DNA of 63,314 nucleotides from Flavobacteriales bacterium (GTDB lineage: Bacteria; Bacteroidota; Bacteroidia; Flavobacteriales; UBA1820): assembly GCA_017620815.1 (NCBI GenBank), contig JAGAUI010000014.1, positions 1 through 63,314 of the forward strand, written 5' to 3'. Below are positions 27,248-36,555 of this stretch, piece by piece. The notes beneath the pieces were generated by a model, which did no database searches, was not told the DNA's origin, and saw only the letters and a program-made list of their open reading frames with translations. Made by a program: the position numbers and the translations under genes. Positions within the stretch are counted from its first letter, which is position 1. Every line of letters begins with the position of its first letter.

Positions 27248-28061
27248 AATTCAACATTTGATTCAGTTCATCTCTATGAGCATAGCGTATGATATACACA
27301 TTGTGCAGAGCCTCATAATCCTCATTAAGACGCAATGTAATATCATAGAAATCACTCTCTGGGATAGTAAATGATTCTACTACTCCCACCACCAGACCTT
27401 CTGGCAGCAGCGAAGAGCGACTATCTGTTATCACCGTATCTCCTACCGTGATGTTTGCCACGCGGGATACGTCCTGCATAGACACACGGGTTCTATCCTT
27501 GCCATTCCATACCACACTGCCATGATAATCGTTTGAAGTGAAGCGGGCACTCACATAACTATCTGTATGTAGTATGCTACGACACAATGAAAAATGTGCA
27601 CTCACATCCACTATCATACCTACCACACTGCTGTCTGTTATCACCGCATCATCAATCATTACCCCGTCTTTTGCCCCACGGTTAAGCACTATATAGTTTT
27701 TGAGCATTCGGGTAGAGTTCTTGACTATCCTAGCAGGTATGTAACTATATGGCACTGCTCTACTAGTAATTGTATCCACATATGGTAATAGGGCATTGGC
27801 GTGTTTATCATCTATGGAAAGCATTTCCTTTAACCTTGCATTTTCCTCCATAAGACGTTTATTCTCCCCCGAAAGAGAAAAAAATCTAGTCCATGAATTA
27901 AGAGTAGATGATATGGAATAAAACATATCTCCCGCCACACTATGCAACACGCTGTGATGGTAACGATACTGCCCTACAACAAGAGCAAATCCCACCGTCT
28001 CTAGCAATAGAAACAGCAGGAAAAACCTCATACGATATAACAAATCTATGATTCTCTGCAT
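27228..28061 (-). CDS. mreC: Rod shape-determining protein MreC
   Basis: The 277-residue protein has one N-terminal membrane helix (about 12-32). A coiled coil follows (about 55-85, GENKRLMEENARLKEML), then the periplasmic beta-rich MreC core (IPARIVKNSTRMLKNYIVLNRG, GVMIDDAVI, DTVITDSRSSLLPEGLVVG). It organises PBP2 and RodA from the periplasmic side. It lies 117 bases downstream of mreB and overlaps mreD by 20 bases. Confidence 0.93.
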   Translation of the reverse strand: MQRIIDLLYRMRFFLLFLLLETVGFALVVGQYRYHHSVLHSVAGDMFYSISSTLNSWTRFFSLSGENKRLMEENARLKEMLSIDDKHANALLPYVDTITSRAVPYSYIPARIVKNSTRMLKNYIVLNRGAKDGVMIDDAVITDSSVVGMIVDVSAHFSLCRSILHTDSYVSARFTSNDYHGSVVWNGKDRTRVSMQDVSRVANITVGDTVITDSRSSLLPEGLVVGVVESFTIPESDFYDITLRLNEDYEALHNVYIIRYAHRDELNQMLNYGQEDK

Positions 28062-28093
28062 AGTAGTGGAGTGTATTACATTTTAAGCAAACA

Positions 28094-28122
28094 AGACCGA
28101 GGGGATATACTCCCTACGGTCT
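28094..28122 (-). promoter_or_regulatory. Hairpin in the mreB-mreC intergenic region
   Basis: AGACCGAGGG at the left and its complement with one bulged base at the right form a stem of ten pairs around a short loop. There is no long T-run after it on the minus strand, so an RNA-processing or partial-attenuation role is as likely as termination. It would let mreB be expressed above mreC. Confidence 0.35.
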
Positions 28123-28178
28123 ATGTCTGTATAATGATATGCTTGACATAGTCTTGCATCTCACATAAGTTATCGTGG

Positions 28179-29207
28179 CTACTTGATAAGTATATTGCTG
28201 TATTTTTCTAGATTTTTAAGCACCATACCTGTACCACGTACCACTGCACGTAGAGGGTCATCGGCTACCTGTACTTCCAGTTCGGTTTTCTGTGAAATGC
28301 GTTTATCTAGACCTCTCAACATACTACCACCACCTGCCATATAGATACCTGTTTTATAGATATCGGCAGCTAGTTCTGGAGGAGTTTCTGCCAAAGCATT
28401 CATTACAGCGTCTTCTATACGTTGGATAGATTTATCCAGAGCGTATGATATCTCGCGGTAGTTAATCTTGACTTCTTTTGGTTTACCTGTTATAAGGTCT
28501 CGACCCTGTACTGGTATGTCATCGGGTGGGTTATCTAGGTGTTCTACCGCCGAACCTACCTGTATTTTAATCATTTCGGCTGTACGCTCTCCCACAAATA
28601 AGTTATGCTGGGTACGCATATAGTATGAAATGTCATTGGTAAGAACATCTCCTGCTATCTTTATGGATTTATCACACACTATACCACCTAGTGCTATAAC
28701 AGCTATTTCGGCTGTACCACCACCTATATCTATGATGATATTACCCTTTGGTTGCTGTACATCTATACCCACACCTATAGCTGCAGCCATAGGCTCATGT
28801 ACCAAATATACATCACGAGCATTGACACGCTGTGTAGAGTCATACACCGCACGTTTTTCAACTTCGGTAATACCAGATGGGATACATACCACCACTTTAA
28901 GAGCTGGTGAGAACAGACGGTTTTTAATAGCAGGAACGTTTTTTATGAGTTCGTTTATCATAAATTCAGACGCACGGAAATTGGCTATCACACCGTCTTT
29001 AAGAGGACGTATGGTCTTGATATTCTCATGGGTTTTTCCCTGCATAAGTGCAGCATTACGACCCACGGCTATCACTTTACCAGTTAGCTGGTCTATGGCC
29101 ACTATAGATGGGCTATCCACCACCACTTTATCATTGTGGATGATAAGCGTATTGGCTGTACCCAAATCTATGGCTATCTCTTCTGTAAAAAAGTTAAACA
29201 ATCCCAT
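28179..29207 (-). CDS. mreB: Rod shape-determining protein MreB
   Basis: This 342-residue actin homologue forms filaments under the inner membrane and steers wall synthesis. The nucleotide-binding motifs are visible: phosphate 1 (AIDLGTANTLI), phosphate 2 (IIDIGGGTAEIAVI) and the adenosine motif (MAGGGSMLRGLD). The short amphipathic N terminus MGLFNFF fits membrane attachment. It heads the order mreB-mreC-mreD-mrdA-rodA, with a promoter in the 45 bases after purH. Confidence 0.97.
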   Translation of the reverse strand: MGLFNFFTEEIAIDLGTANTLIIHNDKVVVDSPSIVAIDQLTGKVIAVGRNAALMQGKTHENIKTIRPLKDGVIANFRASEFMINELIKNVPAIKNRLFSPALKVVVCIPSGITEVEKRAVYDSTQRVNARDVYLVHEPMAAAIGVGIDVQQPKGNIIIDIGGGTAEIAVIALGGIVCDKSIKIAGDVLTNDISYYMRTQHNLFVGERTAEMIKIQVGSAVEHLDNPPDDIPVQGRDLITGKPKEVKINYREISYALDKSIQRIEDAVMNALAETPPELAADIYKTGIYMAGGGSMLRGLDKRISQKTELEVQVADDPLRAVVRGTGMVLKNLEKYSNILIK

Positions 29208-29240
29208 ATTTATGGCGTAAATTATCGTTGATTACCTCTA

Positions 29241-29248
29241 CAAATATA
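29241..29248 (-). promoter_or_regulatory. Putative -7 element for the mre operon
   Basis: On the minus strand, TATATTTG (plus 29241-29248) lies 34 bases before the mreB ATG. Any -33 element would fall inside the last codons of purH. Confidence 0.5.
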
Positions 29249-29252
29249 CAAA

Positions 29253-30770
29253 TTAGTGTTTAAAATGGCGAGTGCCAGTAAATACCATCGCAATATTATT
29301 TTCATTGCAATAGTCTATAGATAACTGGTCGCGTACAGAACCTCCCGGCTGTAACACGGCAGTAATACCAGCAGCATGAGCCATCTCTACTCCATCGGCA
29401 AATGGGAAGAATGCATCTGAAGCCAGTACAGCGTCTTTAAGCTCAAAACCAAACGACTGTGCTTTTTCCACCGCTTGACGCAATGCATCTATACGAGATG
29501 TCTGTCCTATACCCGAAGCATATAGCTGTTTACCTTTGGCAAGTACTATGGCGTTACTTTTTGAGTGTTTGCATATCTTGCTGGCAAATATCATATCTTC
29601 TACTTGAGCCGCAGTAGGAGTAGTCGTTGTAACAGGACGCATAACTTCGGCCTTATCGGTCATGGTGTTGCGATCTTGCACTAGGAATCCACCTAGACAT
29701 GAACGCACCATCTTTTCTGGCAATTCAAATGGTTTCTGGACAAGAACTATACGGTTTTTCTTGTGTTGTAGGATTTCCAAAACACCATCTGCATAAGAAG
29801 GAGCTATAACCACCTCACAGAATAGAGCGTCTATCTCCTGTGCTGTAGGCACGTCTATCTCACCATTTGCTATAAGCACACCTCCGAAAGCCGATACAGG
29901 GTCACACGCTAGTGCATCTTTATATGCCTCTACCATAGTAGGACGTGATGCTACACCACAGGCATTGTTATGCTTAAGTATAGCAAATGTAGGTTCGTCC
30001 TTAAATTCGGCTATAAGTTCTACAGCTGCCATCACATCCAGAAGGTTGTTATATGAAAGTTCCTTGCCGTGTAGCTGAGTGAACATAGAGTCCATATCGC
30101 CATAGAAAGCGGCTTTCTGATGTGGGTTCTCTCCATAACGCAATGGATATTTACCATCTACAGAAAGACGCATAGCTCCTTTGTCTTCTCCTGCAAAATA
30201 GTTAAAGATAGCTCCGTCATAATGTGATGACACCGCAAAGGCTCTCATAGCAAAATAACGACGGTCTTCCAGAGTAGAAGCACTGCCATTTTTCTCTATC
30301 ATTTCTAGAAAACGTGGATAATCCTCCATAGATGGGACTATGACAACATCGGCATAGTTTTTGGCGGCACCGCGTATGAGAGATATACCTCCTATGTCTA
30401 TTTTTTCTATGATATCGGCATCTGATGCTCCGCTTGCTACAGTCTTTTCAAATGGATAAAGGTCAACTATAACTATATCTATCTCTGGTATTTCATATTG
30501 TTCCATTTGAGCTATATCACCAGCGTTGTCTCGACGAGCCAGTATCCCTCCAAATATCTTGGGATGAAGAGTCTTTACTCGTCCTCCCAGTATAGAAGGG
30601 TAAGTAGTGAGTTCTTCTACTGGGACTACAGGAATAGAAAGAGACTCTATAAATGTCTGGGTACCACCTGTTGAATATAGTTTGACTCCGTCTGCATGCA
30701 AACGTCGTACGATAGGCTCAAGACCGTCCTTATGAAAGACAGAAATAAGAGCAGATTTGGCTTTTTTCAT
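29253..30770 (-). CDS. purH: Bifunctional AICAR formyltransferase / IMP cyclohydrolase
   Basis: PurH catalyses the last two steps of purine synthesis to IMP. The protein has 505 residues. The N-terminal MGS-like cyclohydrolase domain (STGGTQTFIESL, TLHPKIFGGILARR) ends at about 190. The C-terminal transformylase domain carries the catalytic Lys-His in ILKHNNACGVAS. It ends 45 bases before mreB on the same strand and could feed some transcription into the mre operon. guaB, which uses IMP, lies elsewhere in the window. Confidence 0.96.
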   Translation of the reverse strand: MKKAKSALISVFHKDGLEPIVRRLHADGVKLYSTGGTQTFIESLSIPVVPVEELTTYPSILGGRVKTLHPKIFGGILARRDNAGDIAQMEQYEIPEIDIVIVDLYPFEKTVASGASDADIIEKIDIGGISLIRGAAKNYADVVIVPSMEDYPRFLEMIEKNGSASTLEDRRYFAMRAFAVSSHYDGAIFNYFAGEDKGAMRLSVDGKYPLRYGENPHQKAAFYGDMDSMFTQLHGKELSYNNLLDVMAAVELIAEFKDEPTFAILKHNNACGVASRPTMVEAYKDALACDPVSAFGGVLIANGEIDVPTAQEIDALFCEVVIAPSYADGVLEILQHKKNRIVLVQKPFELPEKMVRSCLGGFLVQDRNTMTDKAEVMRPVTTTTPTAAQVEDMIFASKICKHSKSNAIVLAKGKQLYASGIGQTSRIDALRQAVEKAQSFGFELKDAVLASDAFFPFADGVEMAHAAGITAVLQPGGSVRDQLSIDYCNENNIAMVFTGTRHFKH

Positions 30771-30809
30771 ATGTATATATCGTTTTATTATTACAATCCT
30801 TGTAAGCTA

Positions 30810-30817
30810 CAAAGGTA
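30810..30817 (-). promoter_or_regulatory. Putative -7 element for purH
   Basis: On the minus strand, TACCTTTG (plus 30810-30817) matches TAnnTTTG exactly and lies 40 bases before the purH start codon. No PurR-like operator or purine riboswitch is evident in 30771-30966. Confidence 0.5.
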
Positions 30818-30931
30818 ATTATTTTCTATCGTATGATGAAAAAATTATACACTTCTCATAGTTATATTTTATATTTTTTTTCATGCTTTCACAAAGAGTA
30901 AAAAAAGGGATAAAATCTAGTTTTTTAGACG

Positions 30932-30939
30932 TACATTTG
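30932..30939 (+). promoter_or_regulatory. Putative -7 element for the hexapeptide protein-truB-lipB unit
   Basis: TACATTTG matches TAnnTTTG and lies 28 bases before the ATG at 30967. It is divergent from the purH promoter. Confidence 0.5.
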
Positions 30940-30966
30940 TGGAGTAAAACATAAATAAAACACGTT

Positions 30967-31509
30967 ATGGCCATCATAAAAAAAGTAAGAGGAAAGTCCC
31001 CTGTATGGGGCAAAGGATGTTGGTTTGCAGAAAATGCAGCCATACTAGGAGATGTAACTATGGGAGAGGACTGCAACGTATGGTACGGTGCTGTCATACG
31101 CGGTGATGTCCACTATATCAAGATGGGCGACAAAGTCAATATCCAAGACGGAGCCGTTCTACATACCACATACCAGAAACACCCTCTCAATATAGGCAGT
31201 CATGTATCCATCGCCCACAATGCAGTAGTACACGGTTGTACACTAGGAGATTACACTCTGGTAGGCATGGGAGCAGTAGTTATGGACGCTGCGGTAGTAG
31301 AACCCAATTCGCTTATAGCAGCTGGAGCGGTAGTAACACAAGGCACTGTCGTGCCTTCGGGAACTATATATGCCGGCAACCCTGCCCGCAAACTCAAAGA
31401 CATATCTCCAGAACAGCTACGCGACATAGTACAACGCATATCCAACGATTATGCAATGTATGCTTCGTGGTACACAGAAGAGGAAGAAAACGCTGTAGAA
31501 GAAAAATAA
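30967..31509 (+). CDS. Gamma-carbonic-anhydrase-like hexapeptide-repeat protein
   Basis: The 180-residue protein forms a left-handed beta-helix of hexapeptide turns (VWYGAVIRGD, NIGSHVSIAHNAVVHGC, TLVGMGAVVMDAAVV). Three histidines in the places used for metal by Cam/YrdA proteins are H66, H84 and H89. Whether it hydrates CO2 is not known: many YrdA-group members lack measurable activity. It starts a three-gene run with truB (4-base gap) and lipB. Confidence 0.88.
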   Translation: MAIIKKVRGKSPVWGKGCWFAENAAILGDVTMGEDCNVWYGAVIRGDVHYIKMGDKVNIQDGAVLHTTYQKHPLNIGSHVSIAHNAVVHGCTLGDYTLVGMGAVVMDAAVVEPNSLIAAGAVVTQGTVVPSGTIYAGNPARKLKDISPEQLRDIVQRISNDYAMYASWYTEEEENAVEEK

Positions 31510-31513
31510 CCCC

Positions 31514-32233
31514 ATGACACTAGAGGAACTCAAAGAAAAAGGAAAGGTATATCTTATAGACAAACCTCTTACTTGGACTTCGTTTGATGTGGTGAATAAA
31601 ATGAGATATTCGCTATGTCGTACATATTCTACCCGCAAACTCAAAGTGGGACACGCTGGGACTCTTGACCCTCTGGCTTCGGGGCTTCTCATAGTGTGTG
31701 CTGGCAAAGAGACCAAAAACATAGACTCATACCAAGCCCGCGAAAAAGAATACACTGGCAGCATAACACTAGGTGCTTGTACTCCTTCATATGATGCCGA
31801 GACCGAAATAACAGACGGATTCCCCACCTCCCATATCACAGAAGAGATGATACACTCTACTGCAAGAGATTTCACAGGTGAGATTATGCAACGTCCTCCG
31901 CTTTTTTCGGCACTTGTAGTAGATGGTAAAAGAGCATATATACACGCCCGCAAAGGAGCCGATATAGAAGTTCCTGCTCGTCCTATAACGATACATGATT
32001 TTGAAATAACAGCAATAGATATGCCTCGCGTGGAGTTCCGTGTGGTATGCAGCAAAGGCACATACATCCGCTCCCTAGCAAATGACTTTGGGATAGCACT
32101 AGGTACGAGAGCTTATCTTTCTTCACTACGTAGAACACGCATAGGAAGTTTCAAAATAGAAGACGCTATGAGCATAGAAACAGTGATAGAGTCCATCGCA
32201 AATGACTATAATGAATCCAGAGATGATGAATAA
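31514..32233 (+). CDS. truB: tRNA pseudouridine(55) synthase TruB
   Basis: TruB makes pseudouridine 55 in the T-loop of tRNAs. The protein has 239 residues, the short form without a long C-terminal PUA domain. The catalytic Asp is D52 in GHAGTLDPLASGLL. RPPLFSALVVDGKRAY and the later SKGTYIRSLANDFG are conserved. It starts 4 bases after the hexapeptide gene and its last codons overlap the lipB start by 8 bases. Confidence 0.95.
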   Translation: MTLEELKEKGKVYLIDKPLTWTSFDVVNKMRYSLCRTYSTRKLKVGHAGTLDPLASGLLIVCAGKETKNIDSYQAREKEYTGSITLGACTPSYDAETEITDGFPTSHITEEMIHSTARDFTGEIMQRPPLFSALVVDGKRAYIHARKGADIEVPARPITIHDFEITAIDMPRVEFRVVCSKGTYIRSLANDFGIALGTRAYLSSLRRTRIGSFKIEDAMSIETVIESIANDYNESRDDE

Positions 32234-32924
32234 AAAAGTCTTTTTTAAGGATTTGGGGAGTACAGAATACGCCTCCACTTGGCAGATGCAGAAAGATATA
32301 TTCACATCTATCATAGACGTAAAAATGGATAATCGCCACAATGGCACATCTACCCCCACTCAAAATCATCTGCTACTGACAGAACACCTTCCTGTCTATA
32401 CTCTAGGCCGTCAAGGCAAGGAAGAACATCTGCTGCTATCAATGCCCCACCTTAAAGACAAAGGCGTATCCTTTTTCAAGATAGACCGCGGAGGCGATAT
32501 CACTTACCATGGCCCCGGACAGATAACAGCTTACCCAATACTAGACCTCGACAACTTTTCTCCAGACATACATCTATATGTACATCATCTGGAAGAGATA
32601 GTTATACGCACCATCGCCAAATGGGGAATAAAAGGAACTCGTAGTGAAAAAGAAACAGGTGTATGGATAGATGTAGGCACTCCCACAGCACGTAAGATAT
32701 GTGCGATAGGAGTAAGAACTTCACATTGGGTGACAATGCATGGTTTTGCTCTCAACGTAAATACAGACATGAGCTATTTCACCCACATCATCCCTTGTGG
32801 CATACGAGGCAAAGGCGTTACAAGCATGGAGTTAGAAACAGGAGGGGAAATAGACATAGAGGAAGTAAAACGAGAATTGACAAAACAATTTAGCGAGGTA
32901 TTCGGTGCCGAGATAATAAAATAA
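32226..32924 (+). CDS. lipB: Lipoyl(octanoyl) transferase LipB
   Basis: LipB moves octanoate from ACP to lipoyl domains such as the glycine-cleavage H-protein. The protein has about 232 residues. Signature DRGGDITYHGPGQITAYPI is present, the lysine is Lys157 in RKICAIGV, and the acyl-accepting cysteine is Cys191 in PCGIRGKGVTS. Several in-frame ATGs lie upstream (32202, 32211, 32223); I chose 32226, two codons before the truB stop region, because MNKKVFFKDLG is the conserved beginning. Termination follows at two tandem palindromes. Confidence 0.93.
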   Translation: MNKKVFFKDLGSTEYASTWQMQKDIFTSIIDVKMDNRHNGTSTPTQNHLLLTEHLPVYTLGRQGKEEHLLLSMPHLKDKGVSFFKIDRGGDITYHGPGQITAYPILDLDNFSPDIHLYVHHLEEIVIRTIAKWGIKGTRSEKETGVWIDVGTPTARKICAIGVRTSHWVTMHGFALNVNTDMSYFTHIIPCGIRGKGVTSMELETGGEIDIEEVKRELTKQFSEVFGAEIIK

Positions 32925-32931
32925 TATCTCA

Positions 32932-32970
32932 CTAGAAGAACGGCTTCCCTGCGGGAAGCCGTTCTTCTAG
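32932..32970. terminator. Bidirectional terminator palindrome A (18-bp arms, TGC centre)
   Basis: Perfect arms run 32932-32949 and 32953-32970 with a three-base centre TGC flanked by CCC/GGG. It stands between convergent lipB and the ppiD-like gene and is followed after 5 bases by a second palindrome. Confidence 0.8.
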
Positions 32971-32975
32971 ACACA

Positions 32976-33006
32976 AAAATAGGCGACCCTGCGGGTCGCC
33001 TATTTT
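32976..33006. terminator. Bidirectional terminator palindrome B (14-bp arms, TGC centre)
   Basis: Perfect arms run 32976-32989 and 32993-33006 around TGC, including GGCGACCC and GGGTCGCC with A/T-run flanks. It is the second of a tandem pair between convergent genes. Confidence 0.85.
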
Positions 33007-33023
33007 CACATATATATGACTCT

Positions 33024-35183
33024 CTAGAATATTTTTTCTATTTTCTCGCGGTTGTCTTCTATATCGGCTTTGTTTTCAAGAGCTGTCATTACAGTCTGAA
33101 GATAAGCCTGATATATTTCATTTATAGCATTCTGTGCAGCTACTGTGCTACCTTCTTCGGCTGCACGGCGAGCAACCACTGTAGCTACAAGCACACCTGT
33201 CTCATCAACCACTGGAGCAGATACCTGCCCTTCCTTCATACCAAACATCACACCTACAGTTTTAGGAGCACGACCCACACCAGCTATGATAGGGGTAGCC
33301 ATTGTCATAGAAGTAGCTTCAAATAGTTCTCCTCCCACTGCTTTAGCGATTTCTTCCATAGACCCTTTGGCTTTTGAAAGGCTTTCTGTAAGCATAGCAG
33401 CTTTTTTCTCTTTTACAAGTATAGGTTCTACCTCTGCACGAGCCTGTTCTGCATCTTGAAGACCTTCAGAACGCATACCAGATACCATAGCAACTACTTG
33501 GTAACCAGCCTCATCAAATATCTTGGTATCGTTTACCTTGCGACCATCTTCAAATGCCCAACGTGTAATAGAAGTATTATCTCCTATAGTGTTATATGAA
33601 GTCTGCAATGCTGTGAAATCCATAGCAGGAACTATAGCATAACCTTCTTTGGCAGCGGCAGCCATAAATTCCTCTACCGATGTATTGACCTTTGATAACT
33701 TTTGAGCATTAGTCATCAGTGTAGCAGATGTCTCTTTGGATGGATTGATAAAGTGAGTAACGGTAGCCATCTTATATGATTTACCGAAATCTTTCTGATC
33801 CTCAACCTTAACAACGTGATATCCAGCAGGAGTTTCTATCACACTTATCGCTCCTTTTGGAGAGAAGAATATAAAATCCTCGATAGAACCGTTTTCACCA
33901 GAATACTTAACCCACTGCTGCAAACCATTATTCTGACCTACAGATGGGTCCATAGAGTATTTATTGGCCATAGCCTCTAGTGTAGCCTTACGAGATTTAA
34001 TAACAGTAGCTATAGAGTCTGCAAGTGCTTTGGCTGCTTCTTTTGAAAGAGTAGCATCTGGAACTATCTGGTTTCCTTCATATGCTATAAGTACATGGCT
34101 GAAACGAGCACTATCTGGCATATTGCGTACTTCCTGTAGTTTTGTGAGTTTGTAAGCATCTCCATCGCGGTATGGGCCATAGATTTCGCCTACTTTGGCA
34201 TTTTCTACCCATTCCTTAACATCTACATTTTCTATGTTTCTCACATATGCACCGCTATAACGGCTACCAGCATCGGTATATGTGTTTACAAACACAGAGT
34301 CATTTTCTGTATTCTGAAAACCATAGACAGTTTCTGCAGATTTTGTTTTTTCGTTGTATTCCTGTTTATCTTTAAGCAGTTCAGATATTTTTTCTTTCAC
34401 CGCCTGTGCATCTTTTTCTGATGGCACTACAGGTATAAGAGCCAACTGTATATCACGAGTTGCACTGCGTTTATAGTCATCTGCATGTTTATTAACATAA
34501 GCAGTTATATCGGCATCTGTGATTTCAATTGTCTTGTCGTCAATGCTGCTATATGGCATATACACCACCTGACCATCTACTTGGTCATTCTGGTAAGCGT
34601 ACTCTATTTTACCATCTAGCGTAGTGGCTGTAAGACCTGCTTTTACCATATCTGCATATTGAGCAGATTTCTGAACGGCACGTCCACGCTCTTTCATATC
34701 CTGCCATAGAGCCCAAGCCTCCTGTGCATCGGCATTTCCTGTCTCGCGTGCCTGACGTACAGAACTTACCCACTGTTGCAGTGCGTTTTCATCTACTTGA
34801 CCTAGAGCATTGGTAAAATACTGTTTTACATCTGGAAGTTGTAGGATTCCATTCATTGTACCTTTTGCTCCTACCGAAATACCTGCTGCATCATACTGTT
34901 GTTCTAGAAGAGTTTCTGCCAACCACATCTCATAAACCTGCTGAGCGGCAACGCCATAACCTACGTTATATTCTTTGTTGGCGTCCATGAATTGGTTGAT
35001 ACGTGTACGATATTCCTCCACGTGCAGTTCATCATCTCCTACCGCTGCCACAAGAGTACGGTCTGAAGAGAAAATTCTATCACGAGAAGAGATAACTTCG
35101 CCTAGCACAAATGCAAACAAGGCAAATAAAATAAGACCTACCAGTAGTCCCTGGTGATGTCTGAGTGTTTGTAAAGCTGTCAT
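33024..35183 (-). CDS. PpiD-like membrane-anchored periplasmic chaperone/prolyl isomerase
   Basis: The 719-residue protein has an N-terminal membrane anchor (about 12-30, GLLVGLILFALFAFVLG) and then a SurA_N-type segment (LVAAVGDDELHVEEYRTRINQ). One parvulin-like domain spans about 350-460 (ARFSHVLIAYEG to PAGYHVVKVED), and a further chaperone region follows to the end (MKEGQVSAPVVDETGVLVATV). It would help fold proteins leaving the Sec translocon. It closes the minus-strand run that begins with coaX. It is the fourth SurA/PpiD-type protein in the window and the only one with a permanent inner-membrane anchor. Confidence 0.92.
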   Translation of the reverse strand: MTALQTLRHHQGLLVGLILFALFAFVLGEVISSRDRIFSSDRTLVAAVGDDELHVEEYRTRINQFMDANKEYNVGYGVAAQQVYEMWLAETLLEQQYDAAGISVGAKGTMNGILQLPDVKQYFTNALGQVDENALQQWVSSVRQARETGNADAQEAWALWQDMKERGRAVQKSAQYADMVKAGLTATTLDGKIEYAYQNDQVDGQVVYMPYSSIDDKTIEITDADITAYVNKHADDYKRSATRDIQLALIPVVPSEKDAQAVKEKISELLKDKQEYNEKTKSAETVYGFQNTENDSVFVNTYTDAGSRYSGAYVRNIENVDVKEWVENAKVGEIYGPYRDGDAYKLTKLQEVRNMPDSARFSHVLIAYEGNQIVPDATLSKEAAKALADSIATVIKSRKATLEAMANKYSMDPSVGQNNGLQQWVKYSGENGSIEDFIFFSPKGAISVIETPAGYHVVKVEDQKDFGKSYKMATVTHFINPSKETSATLMTNAQKLSKVNTSVEEFMAAAAKEGYAIVPAMDFTALQTSYNTIGDNTSITRWAFEDGRKVNDTKIFDEAGYQVVAMVSGMRSEGLQDAEQARAEVEPILVKEKKAAMLTESLSKAKGSMEEIAKAVGGELFEATSMTMATPIIAGVGRAPKTVGVMFGMKEGQVSAPVVDETGVLVATVVARRAAEEGSTVAAQNAINEIYQAYLQTVMTALENKADIEDNREKIEKIF

Positions 35184-35268
35184 TATATATTAAGTTTTAT
35201 TACTTATTTTTGGATTTGCGAAAATACAACAAATGCCCTTAAAATAAAAACCTTAAAAGCATATTTTT

Positions 35269-36555
35269 TCAAAGTTTTTTACGGACGTGTACCGTATCAA
35301 CCCTTGAGGATGTAGCCTCTTTAATAGTGAAGACATATTTACCCACCGTTATTTCATCATCTACAGCAGGAATACATTCTGCATGGCGTGTTATAAGCCC
35401 TCCCAATGTCTCATATTCTTCACTTTCGGGAAGCTCCATATCATATTCTGCATTGAGATAATCCACCTCTTGACGGGCAGAAAACAGATATGTACCATCA
35501 CCCATATCACGTTCTAGGAGCGATTCCTTGTCATGTTCATCTTCTATATCTCCCAGTAATTCTTCTATTATATCCTCTACGGTTACCATACCACTTGTGC
35601 CACCATATTCGTCCAGTATGATAGCCACACTCATACGTTTTTTGGTGAGAGTTTTAAGTAGGTCATTTACCGCCATACTCTCTGGCACATAGAGAACTGG
35701 CATGAGCATTTCTTTGAGAGATTCCTGTCTAGGCTTAAAGAGGTCAAATGAATGCACATAACCCAATATATTATCTATAGTATCCCTATATATTATGATT
35801 TTGGATAGTCCAGATGCTATAAACTCATCCCTTAATTCCTCTATACTAGAATTTATTTCCAGTGCAGTAATATCTGTACGAGGCACCATACATTCGCGGG
35901 CTTTCACATCACGGAATTCTAGTGCATTGCGGAATATGTTTATCTCATTATCTATTTTTTCACGTTGGACGGGAGTCATCTGCTCTATCTGCTCCTCTAT
36001 GTAATATCCCAAATCCATACGTCCTATGGAAAAATCCATCTTTTCTCCCCCTGTACCATGGAACACCTTGCGTATAAGGGTGCTAGATATCCATAGCATA
36101 AATCCCGATATGCCTGTGATATTAAATATAGAGTAGATGATATACACCGGCACAGCAAATATCTCCATCATTTCAGATGCATACACACGGAAGATGGTCT
36201 TTGGCATAAATTCTCCCGTTACCAATATCACACCTGTAGATATAAGAGTCTGCACCAGCAGTATAGAAAAAGGCAATTGCTCCACCGCTGCATACTGGGG
36301 ATACATTGAGTTTATTATCAAGTCTCCCATATAGTAACCATATACCACCAGTGCTATATTGTTACCTACCAGCATAGTTGCGATGTATTTATCTGGGCTT
36401 TCCAGAAGAGAAGCTATAATATGTCCCACCCAAGACTTTTGAGTCTTGAACATAGAAAGACGCACCCTATTGGCCGATAGGTATGCTATCTCCATCCCAG
36501 AAAAAAATGCTGAAAAGAGCAATGTTATTATTATTATCACTATCTCTGTACTCAT
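35269..36555 (-). CDS. CNNM/CorC-type membrane protein with CBS domains (GldE/HlyC-like)
   Basis: The 428-residue protein has a DUF21/CNNM membrane domain with about four helices (residues 1-185, FSGMEIAYLSANRVRL). A CBS pair spans about 205-325 (MVPRTDITALE, ILDEYGGTSGMVTVEDIIEELLGDIEDE). A CorC/transporter-associated domain follows at about 335-428. Such proteins are linked to Mg2+ export; in gliding Bacteroidota a relative is called GldE. Gliding genes are not seen here, so the name GldE is not justified. Its start overlaps the end of lptC by 4 bases. Confidence 0.9.
   Translation of the reverse strand: MSTEIVIIIITLLFSAFFSGMEIAYLSANRVRLSMFKTQKSWVGHIIASLLESPDKYIATMLVGNNIALVVYGYYMGDLIINSMYPQYAAVEQLPFSILLVQTLISTGVILVTGEFMPKTIFRVYASEMMEIFAVPVYIIYSIFNITGISGFMLWISSTLIRKVFHGTGGEKMDFSIGRMDLGYYIEEQIEQMTPVQREKIDNEINIFRNALEFRDVKARECMVPRTDITALEINSSIEELRDEFIASGLSKIIIYRDTIDNILGYVHSFDLFKPRQESLKEMLMPVLYVPESMAVNDLLKTLTKKRMSVAIILDEYGGTSGMVTVEDIIEELLGDIEDEHDKESLLERDMGDGTYLFSARQEVDYLNAEYDMELPESEEYETLGGLITRHAECIPAVDDEITVGKYVFTIKEATSSRVDTVHVRKKL

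Noticed and set aside
28630-29220. 196-codon open frame antisense to mreB
   Set aside because: It mirrors the conserved mreB frame; no homologue or promoter supports it.
31417-32067. 216-codon open frame antisense to truB
   Set aside because: A shadow frame of truB with no family features.
32202-32233. Frameshift between truB and lipB
   Set aside because: Both proteins are complete with normal ends; the overlap is ordinary translational coupling once the lipB start is set at 32226.
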